NCBI RefSeq assembly: GCF_000733925.1
Contig: NZ_JPOO01000003.1
Span: 2,356,001 to 2,420,000 of the forward strand
Reading direction: 5' to 3'
Source: Arenibacter algicola
GTDB taxonomy: Bacteria; Bacteroidota; Bacteroidia; Flavobacteriales; Flavobacteriaceae
DNA length: 64,000 nucleotides
Positions 25,527 to 34,272 of the stretch are shown in pieces (position 1 is the first letter of the stretch; the number at the start of each line of letters is the position of its first letter). The translations under genes and the position numbers were made by a program. The notes under the pieces are model-generated. The model searched no databases, was not told the DNA's origin, and saw only the letters and a program-made list of their open reading frames with translations.

Positions 25527-26648
25527 ATGAAAAAATATCTTCCCATTGTATTGCTATTACTAATTAGTGGGTGCAACAAAGCCAAAGTAGCTTTTAACGG
25601 TCAAAAAGATTACGCTCCAAACATCACGGAAGTCCAGTCCCAAAATATTTTTGCGGAGACCAAAGACTTCCCAAACAATACCCAGTTGTCCTTAGCCATC
25701 ATAAAGGACGGGACTACTAAATTCTATGGTGTAAAGCGTGAGAACGACACTATATTTACTATTAATAATCATGATGGGGTTTTTGAAATTGGCTCTATTT
25801 CCAAGGTATTTACAGCTACCTTATTGGCGGATATGGTGGTAAACAATCAACTTGGCCTGGATGACAATATCAACGATTATTTGGAATGGCCTTTAAAAGA
25901 TGGTGTAGAAATAACCTTTAAACAGTTGTCCAATCATACCTCAGGACTTCCAAGACTGCCTACCAACCTTCTATTGGATTCGGTGGACCTGGAGAATCCA
26001 TATAAGGACTACGATGATCTAAAATTGAAACAATATTTGACCCAAGAGCTACAACTCAGCCAAAATCCAGGGGAGAAATCGGAATATTCCAACCTGGGCG
26101 TAGGATTGTTGGGTTTTATTTTGAGTGAAATAGATAGTACCTCCTATGAAAACCTACTCCAGTCCAAAATATGTAGTAAGTACAATATGGGCCATACTAC
26201 AACAAATAGAAACCTTATTAAGGCCCAACTGATCAATGGCCTGGATGTAAATGGCAAAGAAACTCCCAACTGGGATTTAAATGTTCTAATGGGTGCTGGC
26301 GGGATTGTATCTTCGGTTACCGACTTGTCAAAATTTGCGCAAGCGCAATTCAATGATTCCAACCAAGTATTGGCATTGACCAGAGAACCTACCTTTAACC
26401 TACAGGCCAATAAAGCCGATATTGGATTGGGCTGGTTCATTCAAAAGAAAATAGAGGAGGACTGGATTATGCATAGCGGTGGAACTGGGGGCTATAGATC
26501 CCATATGGTTCTTGATATAGCGAACAAAAATGGCGTAATTATTCTCTCCAATATTTCAGCCGCAGATAAAAACAGTATGAACATCGATAACCTTGGCACA
26601 CGCCTAATGGGAACACTTAAAAAATCCCATTTAATGGCCCAACAATAA
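25527..26648 (+). CDS. Serine beta-lactamase-family lipoprotein (class C fold)
   Basis: This 373-residue protein runs from the chosen ATG at 25527 (MKKYLP), which gives a signal peptide ending LLISGC; an ATG 15 bases upstream adds five hydrophobic residues and is less likely. The penicillin-binding/beta-lactamase fold shows the catalytic SxxK as SISK in the GSISKVFTATLL helix, YxN as YSN in SEYSNLGVGLLG, and HxG as HSGGTGG near the C-terminus. The family includes class C beta-lactamases, esterases and D-amino-acid peptidases. As a lipoprotein it acts in the periplasm or at the outer membrane. Real beta-lactam hydrolysis is not shown by the motifs alone. Confidence 0.85.
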   Translation: MKKYLPIVLLLLISGCNKAKVAFNGQKDYAPNITEVQSQNIFAETKDFPNNTQLSLAIIKDGTTKFYGVKRENDTIFTINNHDGVFEIGSISKVFTATLLADMVVNNQLGLDDNINDYLEWPLKDGVEITFKQLSNHTSGLPRLPTNLLLDSVDLENPYKDYDDLKLKQYLTQELQLSQNPGEKSEYSNLGVGLLGFILSEIDSTSYENLLQSKICSKYNMGHTTTNRNLIKAQLINGLDVNGKETPNWDLNVLMGAGGIVSSVTDLSKFAQAQFNDSNQVLALTREPTFNLQANKADIGLGWFIQKKIEEDWIMHSGGTGGYRSHMVLDIANKNGVIILSNISAADKNSMNIDNLGTRLMGTLKKSHLMAQQ

Positions 26649-26785
26649 CGCATAAGGGAAATACGACAACCCAAAGGCAAAAAAGGATTTTCCTTACTTA
26701 ATAGTTTTTATATATTTTTAAGTCTCCTACCTATAATAATTATTGAATACCTGCCAATAATATGTTTATGTCAACCTAAAAAAAT

Positions 26786-28234
26786 ATGAACCATTTTTTT
26801 ATTCCTTTTCTCTTATTTCTATCCGTTAGCAGTACAGCCTATGCACAAAAAGAAAAACTGAACATCATAGTTTTTATAGCTGATGATGTTAGCTGGGACG
26901 ACCTTGGTTGTTACGGGAACACACAGGTTAAAACCCCGAACATTGACCAACTTGCAAAAAACGGATTAAAGTTTGATAATTTCTATTTAACGGCAAGCTC
27001 ATGTAGCCCCAGCAGAAATTCCATAATTACAGGGAGATACCCACATAATACCGGAGCTGCCGAATTACATACCACGCCTCCCTTAAACATGGTATCCTTT
27101 CCTGAGTTATTGAGGAACAACAACTATTATTCGGTCATGGCCGGGAAGTTTCATATGGGCCCTTATGCCAGACGTGGATTTGATATGATGTTTGAGCATC
27201 GCAATGAGAATGGGGATGGGGGTGAAGAAAGTTGGCTAAACTCCCTTAAGAAAAGACCAAAAACCAAACCCTTTTTTATGTGGTTCGCATCCTATGATGC
27301 CCACCGGGATTGGGGACCCAACAAATTTTCGGGAACACACCAACCCAACCAATTGGAACCCCCATTCTATTTATCCAATGGAGACGAAACAAAAGCCGAT
27401 TTGGCCAAATACTATGACGAAATTTCAAGGTTCGATTTCTATATTGGAGAGGTGGTCAAGGAACTGAAATCACAAAAGGAGCTGGACAATACCTTAATAA
27501 TTATTATGTCCGATAATGGACGGCCATTTCCCCACAGTAAGACAAGGGTCAATGACCGTGGTATGAAGACTCCCTTTGTTATGCATTGGCCCAACGGAAT
27601 AAAAAATAAAAATACCTCGAGTAAAAGCCTAATAAGTGCCGTGGATATCGCCCCCACAATATTGACACTTGCGGGCATTGATAGCCCCGACCATTTTCAG
27701 GGCCATAGTTTCGACCGACTTCTAACCGAACCAGACCTCCCTTTCCGCAATTATCTTTTTGCCGAGCACAATTGGCACGACTATGAAGCTCACGAGCGTA
27801 TGGTCAGGAACGAAAATTATATGTATATATTAAATTCGAGACCCATGCAACCACAAAACGGACCGTTGGATGCCGTGGGCAGTCCGTCCTTTAAGGAATT
27901 GGAAATCTTAAAAGACCAAGGACAACTTTCTGCCATACAGGCAGATGTGTTTATGGCACCCAGACCCCATGAAGAACTTTATGATTACAGTAGGGACCCC
28001 CTACAATTGCTCAATGTGGCCTCGCTACCCGAGTACGCGGAAACACTAAAAAGCATGAGAAATATTTTAAGCGAGTGGATGACGGAAACTGGAGATAATA
28101 TCCCCAAAAACCTAACCAAGGACTGGTATCTTAAAGAAGCCGGATTAATAAAAACGGAGTTTCATAATATTAGGGGAGAAATGCCCGGTCAGAAGTTAAA
28201 TGCTACAAAAAATAATGCAAAAGGGGCATTTTAG
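26786..28234 (+). CDS. Exported S1-family sulfatase (sulfamidase-like)
   Basis: This 482-residue secreted or periplasmic sulfate-ester or N-sulfate hydrolase has a signal peptide at about 1-20 (ending TAYA before QKE). The metal-site aspartates are D33-D34 in FIADDVSWDDLG. The sulfatase signature C73-S-P-S-R77, followed by NSIITGRYPHNTG, marks a cysteine to be converted to formylglycine by a separate maturase (not in this window). The GKFHMGP segment and overall pattern resemble N-sulfoglucosamine sulfohydrolases (S1_8-like), but subfamily needs a tree. Substrates of marine relatives are sulfated algal or animal glycans. It stands between the SusC-SusD loci and the exported dehydrogenase and amidohydrolase, so it may serve the same catabolic block. 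Confidence 0.88.
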   Translation: MNHFFIPFLLFLSVSSTAYAQKEKLNIIVFIADDVSWDDLGCYGNTQVKTPNIDQLAKNGLKFDNFYLTASSCSPSRNSIITGRYPHNTGAAELHTTPPLNMVSFPELLRNNNYYSVMAGKFHMGPYARRGFDMMFEHRNENGDGGEESWLNSLKKRPKTKPFFMWFASYDAHRDWGPNKFSGTHQPNQLEPPFYLSNGDETKADLAKYYDEISRFDFYIGEVVKELKSQKELDNTLIIIMSDNGRPFPHSKTRVNDRGMKTPFVMHWPNGIKNKNTSSKSLISAVDIAPTILTLAGIDSPDHFQGHSFDRLLTEPDLPFRNYLFAEHNWHDYEAHERMVRNENYMYILNSRPMQPQNGPLDAVGSPSFKELEILKDQGQLSAIQADVFMAPRPHEELYDYSRDPLQLLNVASLPEYAETLKSMRNILSEWMTETGDNIPKNLTKDWYLKEAGLIKTEFHNIRGEMPGQKLNATKNNAKGAF

Positions 28235-28394
28235 GCTAGATTATTTGCAAAAATATTATTTCCCAAAGAAATATGGAAAGTAATGGCCTAAAGGTCTTGT
28301 CCATAATTCCAACGATAAATGGCAAAGAATATAGAATGGCTTTCCCAATGGCCCATAAGTTCCATATATTTAAAGAATAAAATTCACATTAAAA

Positions 28395-28691
28395 ATGAGC
28401 AACAAGCAATTGACCATCACCGCCAGTATTTTGGCAAAAACCGAAAAACGCGAATTTGTAAAGCAAGCCCTATTAAAACTTATACCTCCTACCCTTAAGG
28501 AGGAAGGCTGCCTAAACTATGATCTGCACCAGGACAATGAAAACCCTGATCGTTTTTTCTTCTATGAAAATTGGAACAGTTATGACCATTGGCAACAACA
28601 TAACAACAGTGCACATATAGCAGCACACAGAAAGGCTACCGAAGGCGCCGTAGTGGAAGTAATTATAGGTCAGTTAACTCCGGTTAGTTAA
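28395..28691 (+). CDS. ABM-domain monooxygenase-like protein
   Basis: This 98-residue ferredoxin-like-fold protein belongs to the antibiotic-biosynthesis-monooxygenase family (YgiN-like). Visible pattern: TITASILAKTEKREFVKQAL, EEGCLNYDLHQD, FFFYENWNSYDHWQQHN and a C-terminal strand. Such dimers oxidise quinols or polyketides without cofactor, or degrade small toxic products. No signal peptide is seen, so it acts in the cytoplasm. The context (sulfatase before, exported dehydrogenase after) suggests a side role in catabolism; the substrate is unknown. Confidence 0.82.
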   Translation: MSNKQLTITASILAKTEKREFVKQALLKLIPPTLKEEGCLNYDLHQDNENPDRFFFYENWNSYDHWQQHNNSAHIAAHRKATEGAVVEVIIGQLTPVS

Positions 28692-28722
28692 ATGTTTTGC
28701 ATTTAAAAATGTAGTATCTTTC

Positions 28723-28756
28723 AAGGACCACGGTAAACACATTTACTGTGGTCCTT
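28723..28756 (+). terminator. Hairpin after the ABM gene
   Basis: AAGGACCACGGTAAA (28723-28737), loop CACA, TTTACTGTGGTCCTT (28742-28756): a 15-bp stem with one wobble pair. The T-run after it is weak. It lies between the ABM stop and the start of the Gfo/Idh gene at 28772, so the latter may have its own promoter or rely on read-through. Confidence 0.6.
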
Positions 28757-28771
28757 AAGTAATTTATAAAC

Positions 28772-29878
28772 ATGAAAAAATACGCTACACTATCCCTTTG
28801 TTTCATTCTATTGACGCTTACGAGCGCTTTGGCCCAAAAAGAACCAATAAAATTGGGAGTGGTTGGCCTTACCCATGGGCATGTTGGCTGGATATTAAAT
28901 AGGGAAGCCAATGAGGATATCATTATGGTAGGTATTGTAGAAACCGATCGAAATCTGGCCCAGCGTTTATCGGAAAAGCACGGCTTTCCCATGGAAATGG
29001 TATTTAATACCATGGAGGAAATGATCGCTGCAGTTAAGCCCGAGGCCGTAGCCGGCTTTGGTAACATTTACGACCACCTTGCCATTGTGGAAGCCTGCGC
29101 TCCCAAAGGCATCCATGTAATGGTAGAAAAACCCTTGGCCGTTAGCTTGGATCACGCCAAAAAGATGGAGGCCCTTGCCAAAAAACATAAGATTCATCTT
29201 CTCACCAATTATGAAACCTCTTGGTATCCCACCAATGTAAAGGCCTATGAACTGCTCCATAAGGGCACTATAGGCGCTCTTAGAAAGGTTATTGTAAGGG
29301 ACGGACACAAGGGGCCGAAAAAAATTGGGGTGAGCCCCGAATTTTTAAATTTCCTGACCGATCCCAAACTCAATGGAGGTGGTGCCATTATGGACTTTGG
29401 GTGCTACGGAGCCAACCTTATGACCTGGATACAACAAGGCAAAAGGCCCAACTCGGTTACCGCAGTAACCCAACAGCTACAGCCAGAGAACAACCCCAAG
29501 GTCGACGATGATGCAACCATAATACTTACCTATGATAGTGCCATGGCTATTCTGGAGCCTTCATGGAACTGGCCTATTGGCCGTAAGGATATGGAGATCT
29601 ATGGAGAAAAAGGAGCAATATATGCCGATAACAGACATGACCTGCGATTACGGATTTCGGAAGGATACAGTGGTTATGATGAGGAAACTTTTAAACTAGG
29701 GGAAAGGGATGCCCCTTATGACGAACCCTTCGCCCTGTTCGCTTCCGTGATTAGAGGAGAAACCACCTTGGATAGGTACGACCCCTATACTTTGGAAAAC
29801 AATATGATTACCATGGAAATCTTGGAGGCTGCCGTTCAAAGTTCAAAATCGCAACGCACCATCCAACTTAAAAAATAA
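28772..29878 (+). CDS. Exported Gfo/Idh/MocA-family oxidoreductase
   Basis: This 368-residue protein has a clear Sec signal peptide (about 1-21, ending ALAQ), so it is probably periplasmic. Rossmann fold: GVVGLTHGHVGWI, with the family pattern VEKPLAVSLDHAKKM at about 120-135 and the C-terminal alpha/beta domain including GGGAIMDFGCYG. Known: exported members of this family in Bacteroidota act on sugars or cyclitols, with NAD(P) tightly bound before export by the Tat or Sec route, or act by a non-redox lyase mechanism. No twin-arginine motif is seen. The next gene is an exported amidohydrolase. Substrate unknown. Confidence 0.87.
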   Translation: MKKYATLSLCFILLTLTSALAQKEPIKLGVVGLTHGHVGWILNREANEDIIMVGIVETDRNLAQRLSEKHGFPMEMVFNTMEEMIAAVKPEAVAGFGNIYDHLAIVEACAPKGIHVMVEKPLAVSLDHAKKMEALAKKHKIHLLTNYETSWYPTNVKAYELLHKGTIGALRKVIVRDGHKGPKKIGVSPEFLNFLTDPKLNGGGAIMDFGCYGANLMTWIQQGKRPNSVTAVTQQLQPENNPKVDDDATIILTYDSAMAILEPSWNWPIGRKDMEIYGEKGAIYADNRHDLRLRISEGYSGYDEETFKLGERDAPYDEPFALFASVIRGETTLDRYDPYTLENNMITMEILEAAVQSSKSQRTIQLKK

Positions 29879-30026
29879 TTTTCTTGAAAAGCGATATCAG
29901 AAAACAAAATCGAAAAAAAGTTGTATCTTATTGAAAATTAGGTTCGTATATCCTACACCCTCTTCCCGACCGGCATAAATTACCTTTATACCCCCATTGT
30001 TGTGTTGAATTCTAAAGCAATTGGAA

Positions 30027-31037
30027 ATGAGGATTACGATTCTTTTACCTGTGGTGCTTTTTGCAATTACAGGTTTTGCCCAGAACAAACTCCCTATAAT
30101 AGATATGCACTTGCATGCCCTCCCTGCTGCACTTAACGGACCGCCGCCTACTGCCATCTGTGCGCCTCCGGAAGAAATGCCCGTTCATGACCCTGCAAAA
30201 TCCTGGGCAGAGGGCTTCAATCAATATCTCAAAAATCCCAAATGCGAAAATGCAGTGTGGGGCCCCGTAACCGATAAAGAAGTTATGGACAATACCTTGG
30301 AGATTTTAGAAAAAAACAATATTTATGGAGTAACCAGCGGGTCCTTGATAGATGATTATATGTCCGTTGGTGGAGATCGTATAATACCAGCATTACATTT
30401 CAATTTTTTTATGACCGATAAGACTCCAGAAAAAGTACGGGAATTCCTGTCGTCTGGAAAATACAAGGTATTTGCTGAAGTAGCCATCCAATATAACGGT
30501 GTTTCGCCCAGTGACCTAAGATTTGATCCTTATGCCAAAATTGCCGAAGAATTGGACATTCCCATAGGAATACATTTGGGTACCGGACCTCCCGGTGCGG
30601 CCTACCTACCGGGAGTTGGGAATTACAGGGCCAAACTACACAGTCCCTTAGTGGTAGAAGAACTGCTAATGCGCCATCCAAAACTAAGAATCTATTTAAT
30701 GCATGCAGGGTATCCTATGATAGATGATCTTTTGGCCGTGCTTTGGACCCATCCGCAGGTTTATGTTGATGTAGGGGTAATTTGTTTCGCTATTCCCAGG
30801 AAAGCCTTTCACGAATATCTTAGACGTATTTTTGATGCAGGATTTGGAAAAAGGGTAATGTTTGGGTCGGACCAAATGAATTGGCCCAAAACTATAGAGG
30901 TTGGTCTAGAAGCTATCAACACAGCTGATTTTCTGGATATCCAACAAAAAAGGGACATTCTTTATAACAATGCAGCAAAATTTCTCCGCCTTAGTGATGA
31001 GGAAATTGCCATACATCACGGAAAAAAAACTGATTAA
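30027..31037 (+). CDS. Exported amidohydrolase-2-family metal hydrolase
   Basis: This 336-residue protein starts at the chosen ATG at 30027 (MRITILL), which opens a clean signal peptide ending TGFA before QNKLP; a TTG six bases upstream is less likely. The TIM-barrel metal site is visible as DMHLHA near the N-terminus, IGIHLGTGPPG in the middle, YLMHAGYP and the late aspartate in MFGSDQMNWP. The family covers decarboxylases and lactone or amide hydrolases. It lies about 150 bases after the exported Gfo/Idh gene on the same strand, suggesting joint work on an oxidised sugar or aromatic product in the periplasm. The specific reaction is not evident. Confidence 0.85.
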   Translation: MRITILLPVVLFAITGFAQNKLPIIDMHLHALPAALNGPPPTAICAPPEEMPVHDPAKSWAEGFNQYLKNPKCENAVWGPVTDKEVMDNTLEILEKNNIYGVTSGSLIDDYMSVGGDRIIPALHFNFFMTDKTPEKVREFLSSGKYKVFAEVAIQYNGVSPSDLRFDPYAKIAEELDIPIGIHLGTGPPGAAYLPGVGNYRAKLHSPLVVEELLMRHPKLRIYLMHAGYPMIDDLLAVLWTHPQVYVDVGVICFAIPRKAFHEYLRRIFDAGFGKRVMFGSDQMNWPKTIEVGLEAINTADFLDIQQKRDILYNNAAKFLRLSDEEIAIHHGKKTD

Positions 31038-31118
31038 CCACACAACACTGCCTAAGATGAATTCAACATAAAAAATAATTACAAGACATTGATTTCGTGT
31101 AAATTAAAAAAATACTAC

Positions 31119-31240
31119 TGTCCCCTCGAGAGCCTTCCTAGAGAAGGCAGGCGGAGTCGAGAGGTTATTGTACTGTGACGATTTTTAATTGAGGTCTCTC
31201 CCGATAACCATTGGGATGCGCCTGTCTACTTACAGGCAAG
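31119..31240. repeat. Composite intergenic repeat with nested small hairpins
   Basis: Three short hairpins follow each other: GCCTTC (31132-31137)/GAAGGC (31143-31148) nested between CCCTCGAG and GTCGAGAGG arms; CCCGAT/ATTGGG around 31200-31215; and GCCTGT (31220-31225)/ACAGGC (31232-31237). Patterns such as CTCGACTCCGC and GCCTGTCT...ACAGGC recur between genes in flavobacterial genomes in my experience. I read it as a dispersed palindromic repeat; its function, if any, is unknown. Confidence 0.5.
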
Positions 31241-31318
31241 CTAGACAAAAAAAATAATCATAAATAGCTCATTAACCATTAAATATAAATCGAACTAACG
31301 TTGCCTAATGTATTTTTT

Positions 31319-31399
31319 GGGCGTTCCCTCCTTCGTCGGGCGGGCCCTTGGCTATATCCCTGGCCTTGCTGCGGGGATGCCGCCGCGGTCCCTAACGCT
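31319..31399. repeat. GC-rich structured intergenic block
   Basis: About 81 bases start GGGCGTTCCCTCC and end GGTCCCTAACGC. The block is very G+C-rich inside a strongly AT-rich spacer. The ends carry GCGTT and AACGC as inverted partners, and the inside is rich in GGC/GCC. A short open frame (31308-31496) runs through it, but its composition, lack of recognisable protein features and position argue against a gene. Similar GGGCGTT...CCCTAACGC blocks occur between genes of Bacteroidota; their role is not known to me. The rest of 31038-31517 holds nothing else that I recognise. Confidence 0.45.
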
Positions 31400-31517
31400 T
31401 TTCAAAAAACCTAAAGTTATCACTTGTAAAATTCCAAGTTTATTGGAGGATATAGATGAAATAAAACTTCGAAATCACAACACAACCCAAATCTAAAAAA
31501 GTTGCAAATACCGAAAT

Positions 31518-32063
31518 CTAAAGATCTACCCACTTAAAATCATTGGGCACTGTTGCATCAAACAACTCAACGTTCAAGGTCTTGGCCGTAGTTTTCCCCA
31601 TAGCAAATGTGGCTCCCAGATCCAGCCCCTCATAAATGGTAAAGCTTCTGTTGCCCTTTGTCCACAAATTTACCTCATAGGTATAAGACTTATTTTCCTT
31701 TAATTGTCTAAAAACGGATACATATATTATTTTGGGCAATGTTTTCCATCTACCCAGACCTATAGGTCCCACACGATACTCTTCCTTGTATTTCTGATTT
31801 TCAAGATCGAAGAAAATACTCTTTATATTTGAAAATATAATTCCCTGGGCCATACAAACTGTGGCAATATAAAGTACACCAAAATTCCGGCTGTCGTGCC
31901 TTCCGTCCGATGGGACAATTTCGTACCCAAAAAAGAACATGGCCAGCAAAATAATGGCCAAGGTATAGAAAACGGAAGCTATCACGGTCTGCCATAAGGG
32001 CCTTACTCCCTCAGAAATTATGATCTTACTCTTGTCCATAGGCCTTAAAACGACAAAAGCCAT
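31518..32063 (-). CDS. Hypothetical membrane protein with two transmembrane helices
   Basis: I do not recognise the family of this 181-residue protein. Two hydrophobic helices lie at about residues 28-47 and 63-80, and a soluble, beta-rich C-terminal domain of about 95 residues carries the pattern YRVGPIGLGRWKTLPKI. The layout (two helices then a small cytoplasmic domain) resembles small PH-like membrane proteins, but this is weak. It lies 47 bases downstream of atpC on the same strand and may be co-transcribed with it. A second ATG at residue 9 (MDKSK) is an alternative start. Confidence 0.7.
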   Translation of the reverse strand: MAFVVLRPMDKSKIIISEGVRPLWQTVIASVFYTLAIILLAMFFFGYEIVPSDGRHDSRNFGVLYIATVCMAQGIIFSNIKSIFFDLENQKYKEEYRVGPIGLGRWKTLPKIIYVSVFRQLKENKSYTYEVNLWTKGNRSFTIYEGLDLGATFAMGKTTAKTLNVELFDATVPNDFKWVDL

Positions 32064-32110
32064 ACGAAACGTACAGCTTTTGCTTAATTTATTTTTGGCA
32101 TTAAACTATG

Positions 32111-32389
32111 TTAATCTGCCAGTACTATTACTTTATTGTTCTTCATTTCAACAGTACCACTGCTAATTGCAAGGATGGTGTCGCCATTGGAAGCTTTGGA
32201 AAATTTGTCCCCATAAACTTCGTCCATTACTACATTACCCTTTATCCTTACCTTTCCTTCTTGTAGCAGGGAAACGATAGGGGCGTGGTTGTTCAACATT
32301 TGAAATTCACCATCAATTCCAGGAACCGTTACTGCAGTAACTTCTCCGGCAAACAAAGTAGCCTCTGGTGATACAATTTCTAGATACAT
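32111..32389 (-). CDS. atpC: F1Fo ATP synthase epsilon subunit, short form
   Basis: This 92-residue subunit of the central stalk couples proton flow to catalysis in F1. Pattern LEIVSPEATLFAGEVTAVTVPG, then GEFQMLNNHAPIVSLLQEG, is diagnostic of the N-terminal beta-sandwich. The protein ends after this domain: the C-terminal two-helix domain, which inhibits ATP hydrolysis in many bacteria (total about 135 residues), is absent. A short epsilon is usual in Bacteroidota. It lies about 80 bases downstream of atpD; the other ATP synthase genes are not in this window. The gap between the two genes contains direct repeats of the CAGTATTCAG type. Confidence 0.93.
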   Translation of the reverse strand: MYLEIVSPEATLFAGEVTAVTVPGIDGEFQMLNNHAPIVSLLQEGKVRIKGNVVMDEVYGDKFSKASNGDTILAISSGTVEMKNNKVIVLAD

Positions 32390-32468
32390 ATTTTTATCGG
32401 TATTCAGTATTCAGCACTCAGTATTCAATGGTATCATGCCAATTGTTAACTGATTACTGCCTACTCAT

Positions 32469-33977
32469 TTACGCTTCAGCAAGCATTTTCTCTCCAGCTT
32501 CAATAGCCTCTTCTATGGTACCTTTAAGGTTAAAAGCAGATTCTGGAAGATGATCCAACTCGCCATCCATAATCATATTAAATCCTTTAATAGTTTCCTT
32601 AATATCTACCAATACCCCTGGGATACCTGTAAATTGCTCCGCTACGTGGAATGGCTGGGAAAGGAAACGTTGTACACGTCTTGCCCTACCTACGGCCAAT
32701 TTATCCTCTTCGGACAATTCTTCCATCCCCAAGATGGCAATAATATCCTGAAGTTCTTTATAACGTTGCAATAACTCCTTTACCCTTTGGGCACAGGCGT
32801 AATGATCTTTCCCTAAAATTTCGGCGGTCAAAATCCTTGAAGTTGAATCCAAAGGATCCACCGCTGGATAAATACCCAACTCAGCAATTTTACGTGACAA
32901 TACCGTAGTAGCATCCAAGTGGGCAAAGGTTGTTGCCGGAGCTGGATCCGTTAAATCATCCGCAGGTACGTATACCGCCTGTACGGAAGTAATGGAACCT
33001 CTTTTGGTTGATGTAATACGCTCCTGCATGGCGCCCATTTCTGTTGCCAAAGTTGGTTGGTAACCTACCGCTGATGGCATACGTCCTAAAAGGGCCGATA
33101 CCTCGGAACCTGCTTGCGTAAAACGGAATATATTATCTACGAAGAATAGAACATCCTTTCCTTGGCCTTCACCTGCACCATCACGGAAATATTCTGCAAT
33201 TGTCAAACCAGACAAGGCCACACGTGCACGTGCTCCAGGAGGTTCGTTCATTTGTCCAAAAACGAATGTCGCTTTGGAATCCTTCATTACTTTTTTATCT
33301 ACTTTGGATAAATCCCATCCGCCTTCTTCCATAGAATGCAAGAAATCATCCCCGTATTTTATAATACCGGACTCCAACATCTCGCGAAGCAAATCGTTCC
33401 CTTCACGGGTACGTTCCCCAACTCCTGCGAATACAGAAAGTCCACCATGTCCTTTTGCAATGTTGTTGATCAATTCTTGGATAAGTACCGTTTTACCAAC
33501 ACCCGCACCACCAAATAAACCAATCTTACCACCTTTTGCATAAGGCTCTATCAAATCGATTACTTTAATTCCAGTAAACAATACTTCCGTAGAAGTAGAT
33601 AAATCCTCAAATTTAGGAGCATCCCTGTGAATTGGAAGACCGTCTTTACCAGCTTTGGGCAAATCCCCAAGACCATCAATCGCATCTCCAATTACATTAA
33701 ATAGACGACCATATACATCGTCACCTATTGGCATCTGGATTGCGCTTCCTGTTGCTTCAACGGCAACTCCCCTACTTAATCCATCTGTAGAATCCATAGA
33801 AATAGTCCTTACCGTATTTTCACCTACATGGGACTGTACTTCCAAAATCAACTTGGAACCATCTTTATTAATGATTTCCAAAGAATCATAAATCTTGGGA
33901 AGGTCCGCTCCGGACTGAAATTCAACATCAACTACCGGGCCGATGATTTGGGAAACTTTACCTGTAACTTTAGACAT
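32469..33977 (-). CDS. atpD: F1Fo ATP synthase beta subunit
   Basis: This 502-residue catalytic subunit of F1 has a P-loop GGAGVGKTVLIQEL at about residues 155-168, with the catalytic glutamate in GERTREGND, the DPAPATTFAHLD segment, and the MEELSEEDKLAVGRARR loop (the DELSEED region). Length is normal. The operon with atpC is separate from the remaining ATP synthase genes, as often in flavobacteria. No start ambiguity: ATG at 33977 opens directly with VTGKVSQIIGPVVDVEF, the standard N-terminus. The promoter should lie in 33978-34080. Confidence 0.98.
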   Translation of the reverse strand: MSKVTGKVSQIIGPVVDVEFQSGADLPKIYDSLEIINKDGSKLILEVQSHVGENTVRTISMDSTDGLSRGVAVEATGSAIQMPIGDDVYGRLFNVIGDAIDGLGDLPKAGKDGLPIHRDAPKFEDLSTSTEVLFTGIKVIDLIEPYAKGGKIGLFGGAGVGKTVLIQELINNIAKGHGGLSVFAGVGERTREGNDLLREMLESGIIKYGDDFLHSMEEGGWDLSKVDKKVMKDSKATFVFGQMNEPPGARARVALSGLTIAEYFRDGAGEGQGKDVLFFVDNIFRFTQAGSEVSALLGRMPSAVGYQPTLATEMGAMQERITSTKRGSITSVQAVYVPADDLTDPAPATTFAHLDATTVLSRKIAELGIYPAVDPLDSTSRILTAEILGKDHYACAQRVKELLQRYKELQDIIAILGMEELSEEDKLAVGRARRVQRFLSQPFHVAEQFTGIPGVLVDIKETIKGFNMIMDGELDHLPESAFNLKGTIEEAIEAGEKMLAEA

Positions 33978-34220
33978 TACTTGAGTATTTACGTTTTACT
34001 GTTATCTTTAAAATAAAAACAGCGCGACATACCGCTTTGTTTTTAAGGCTGCAAAGATATGTTTTCCATTCTTAAAAAGAAATTGTTTTTTTAATTTTTA
34101 TGGAAGAACTGAGGTATCCTTTTTACGTTTGCCAAAAAATACTACTTTCCACTCCTTTCTTAGCTTTTGCTATTCAACATGAATAAGTTTTCAAATACTA
34201 ACCAATATTAACTTAAACAC

Positions 34221-34246
34221 AAAAAAAGCACCTTAAATAAGGTGCT
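34221..34246 (-). terminator. Terminator of the SGNH lipoprotein gene
   Basis: Read on the minus strand: AGCACCTT (rc of 34239-34246), loop ATTT, AAGGTGCT (rc of 34227-34234), then a run of seven Ts (34221-34227). A compact strong rho-independent terminator placed 26 bases after the stop of the gene at 34273. Confidence 0.8.
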
Positions 34247-34272
34247 GTATATCTGTTTAAATTAACTATATT

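Noticed and set aside
31290..31400. A fifth attC-like site around AACGTTGCC (31296-31304)
   Set aside because: No complementary outer box or stem was found, and the flanking block has its own different ends; the resemblance is limited to the short core.
31308..31496. Open frame of 62 codons through the GC-rich block
   Set aside because: Its N-terminal half is the repeat itself and the rest is AT-rich spacer; no recognisable protein pattern, and a composition that changes mid-frame.
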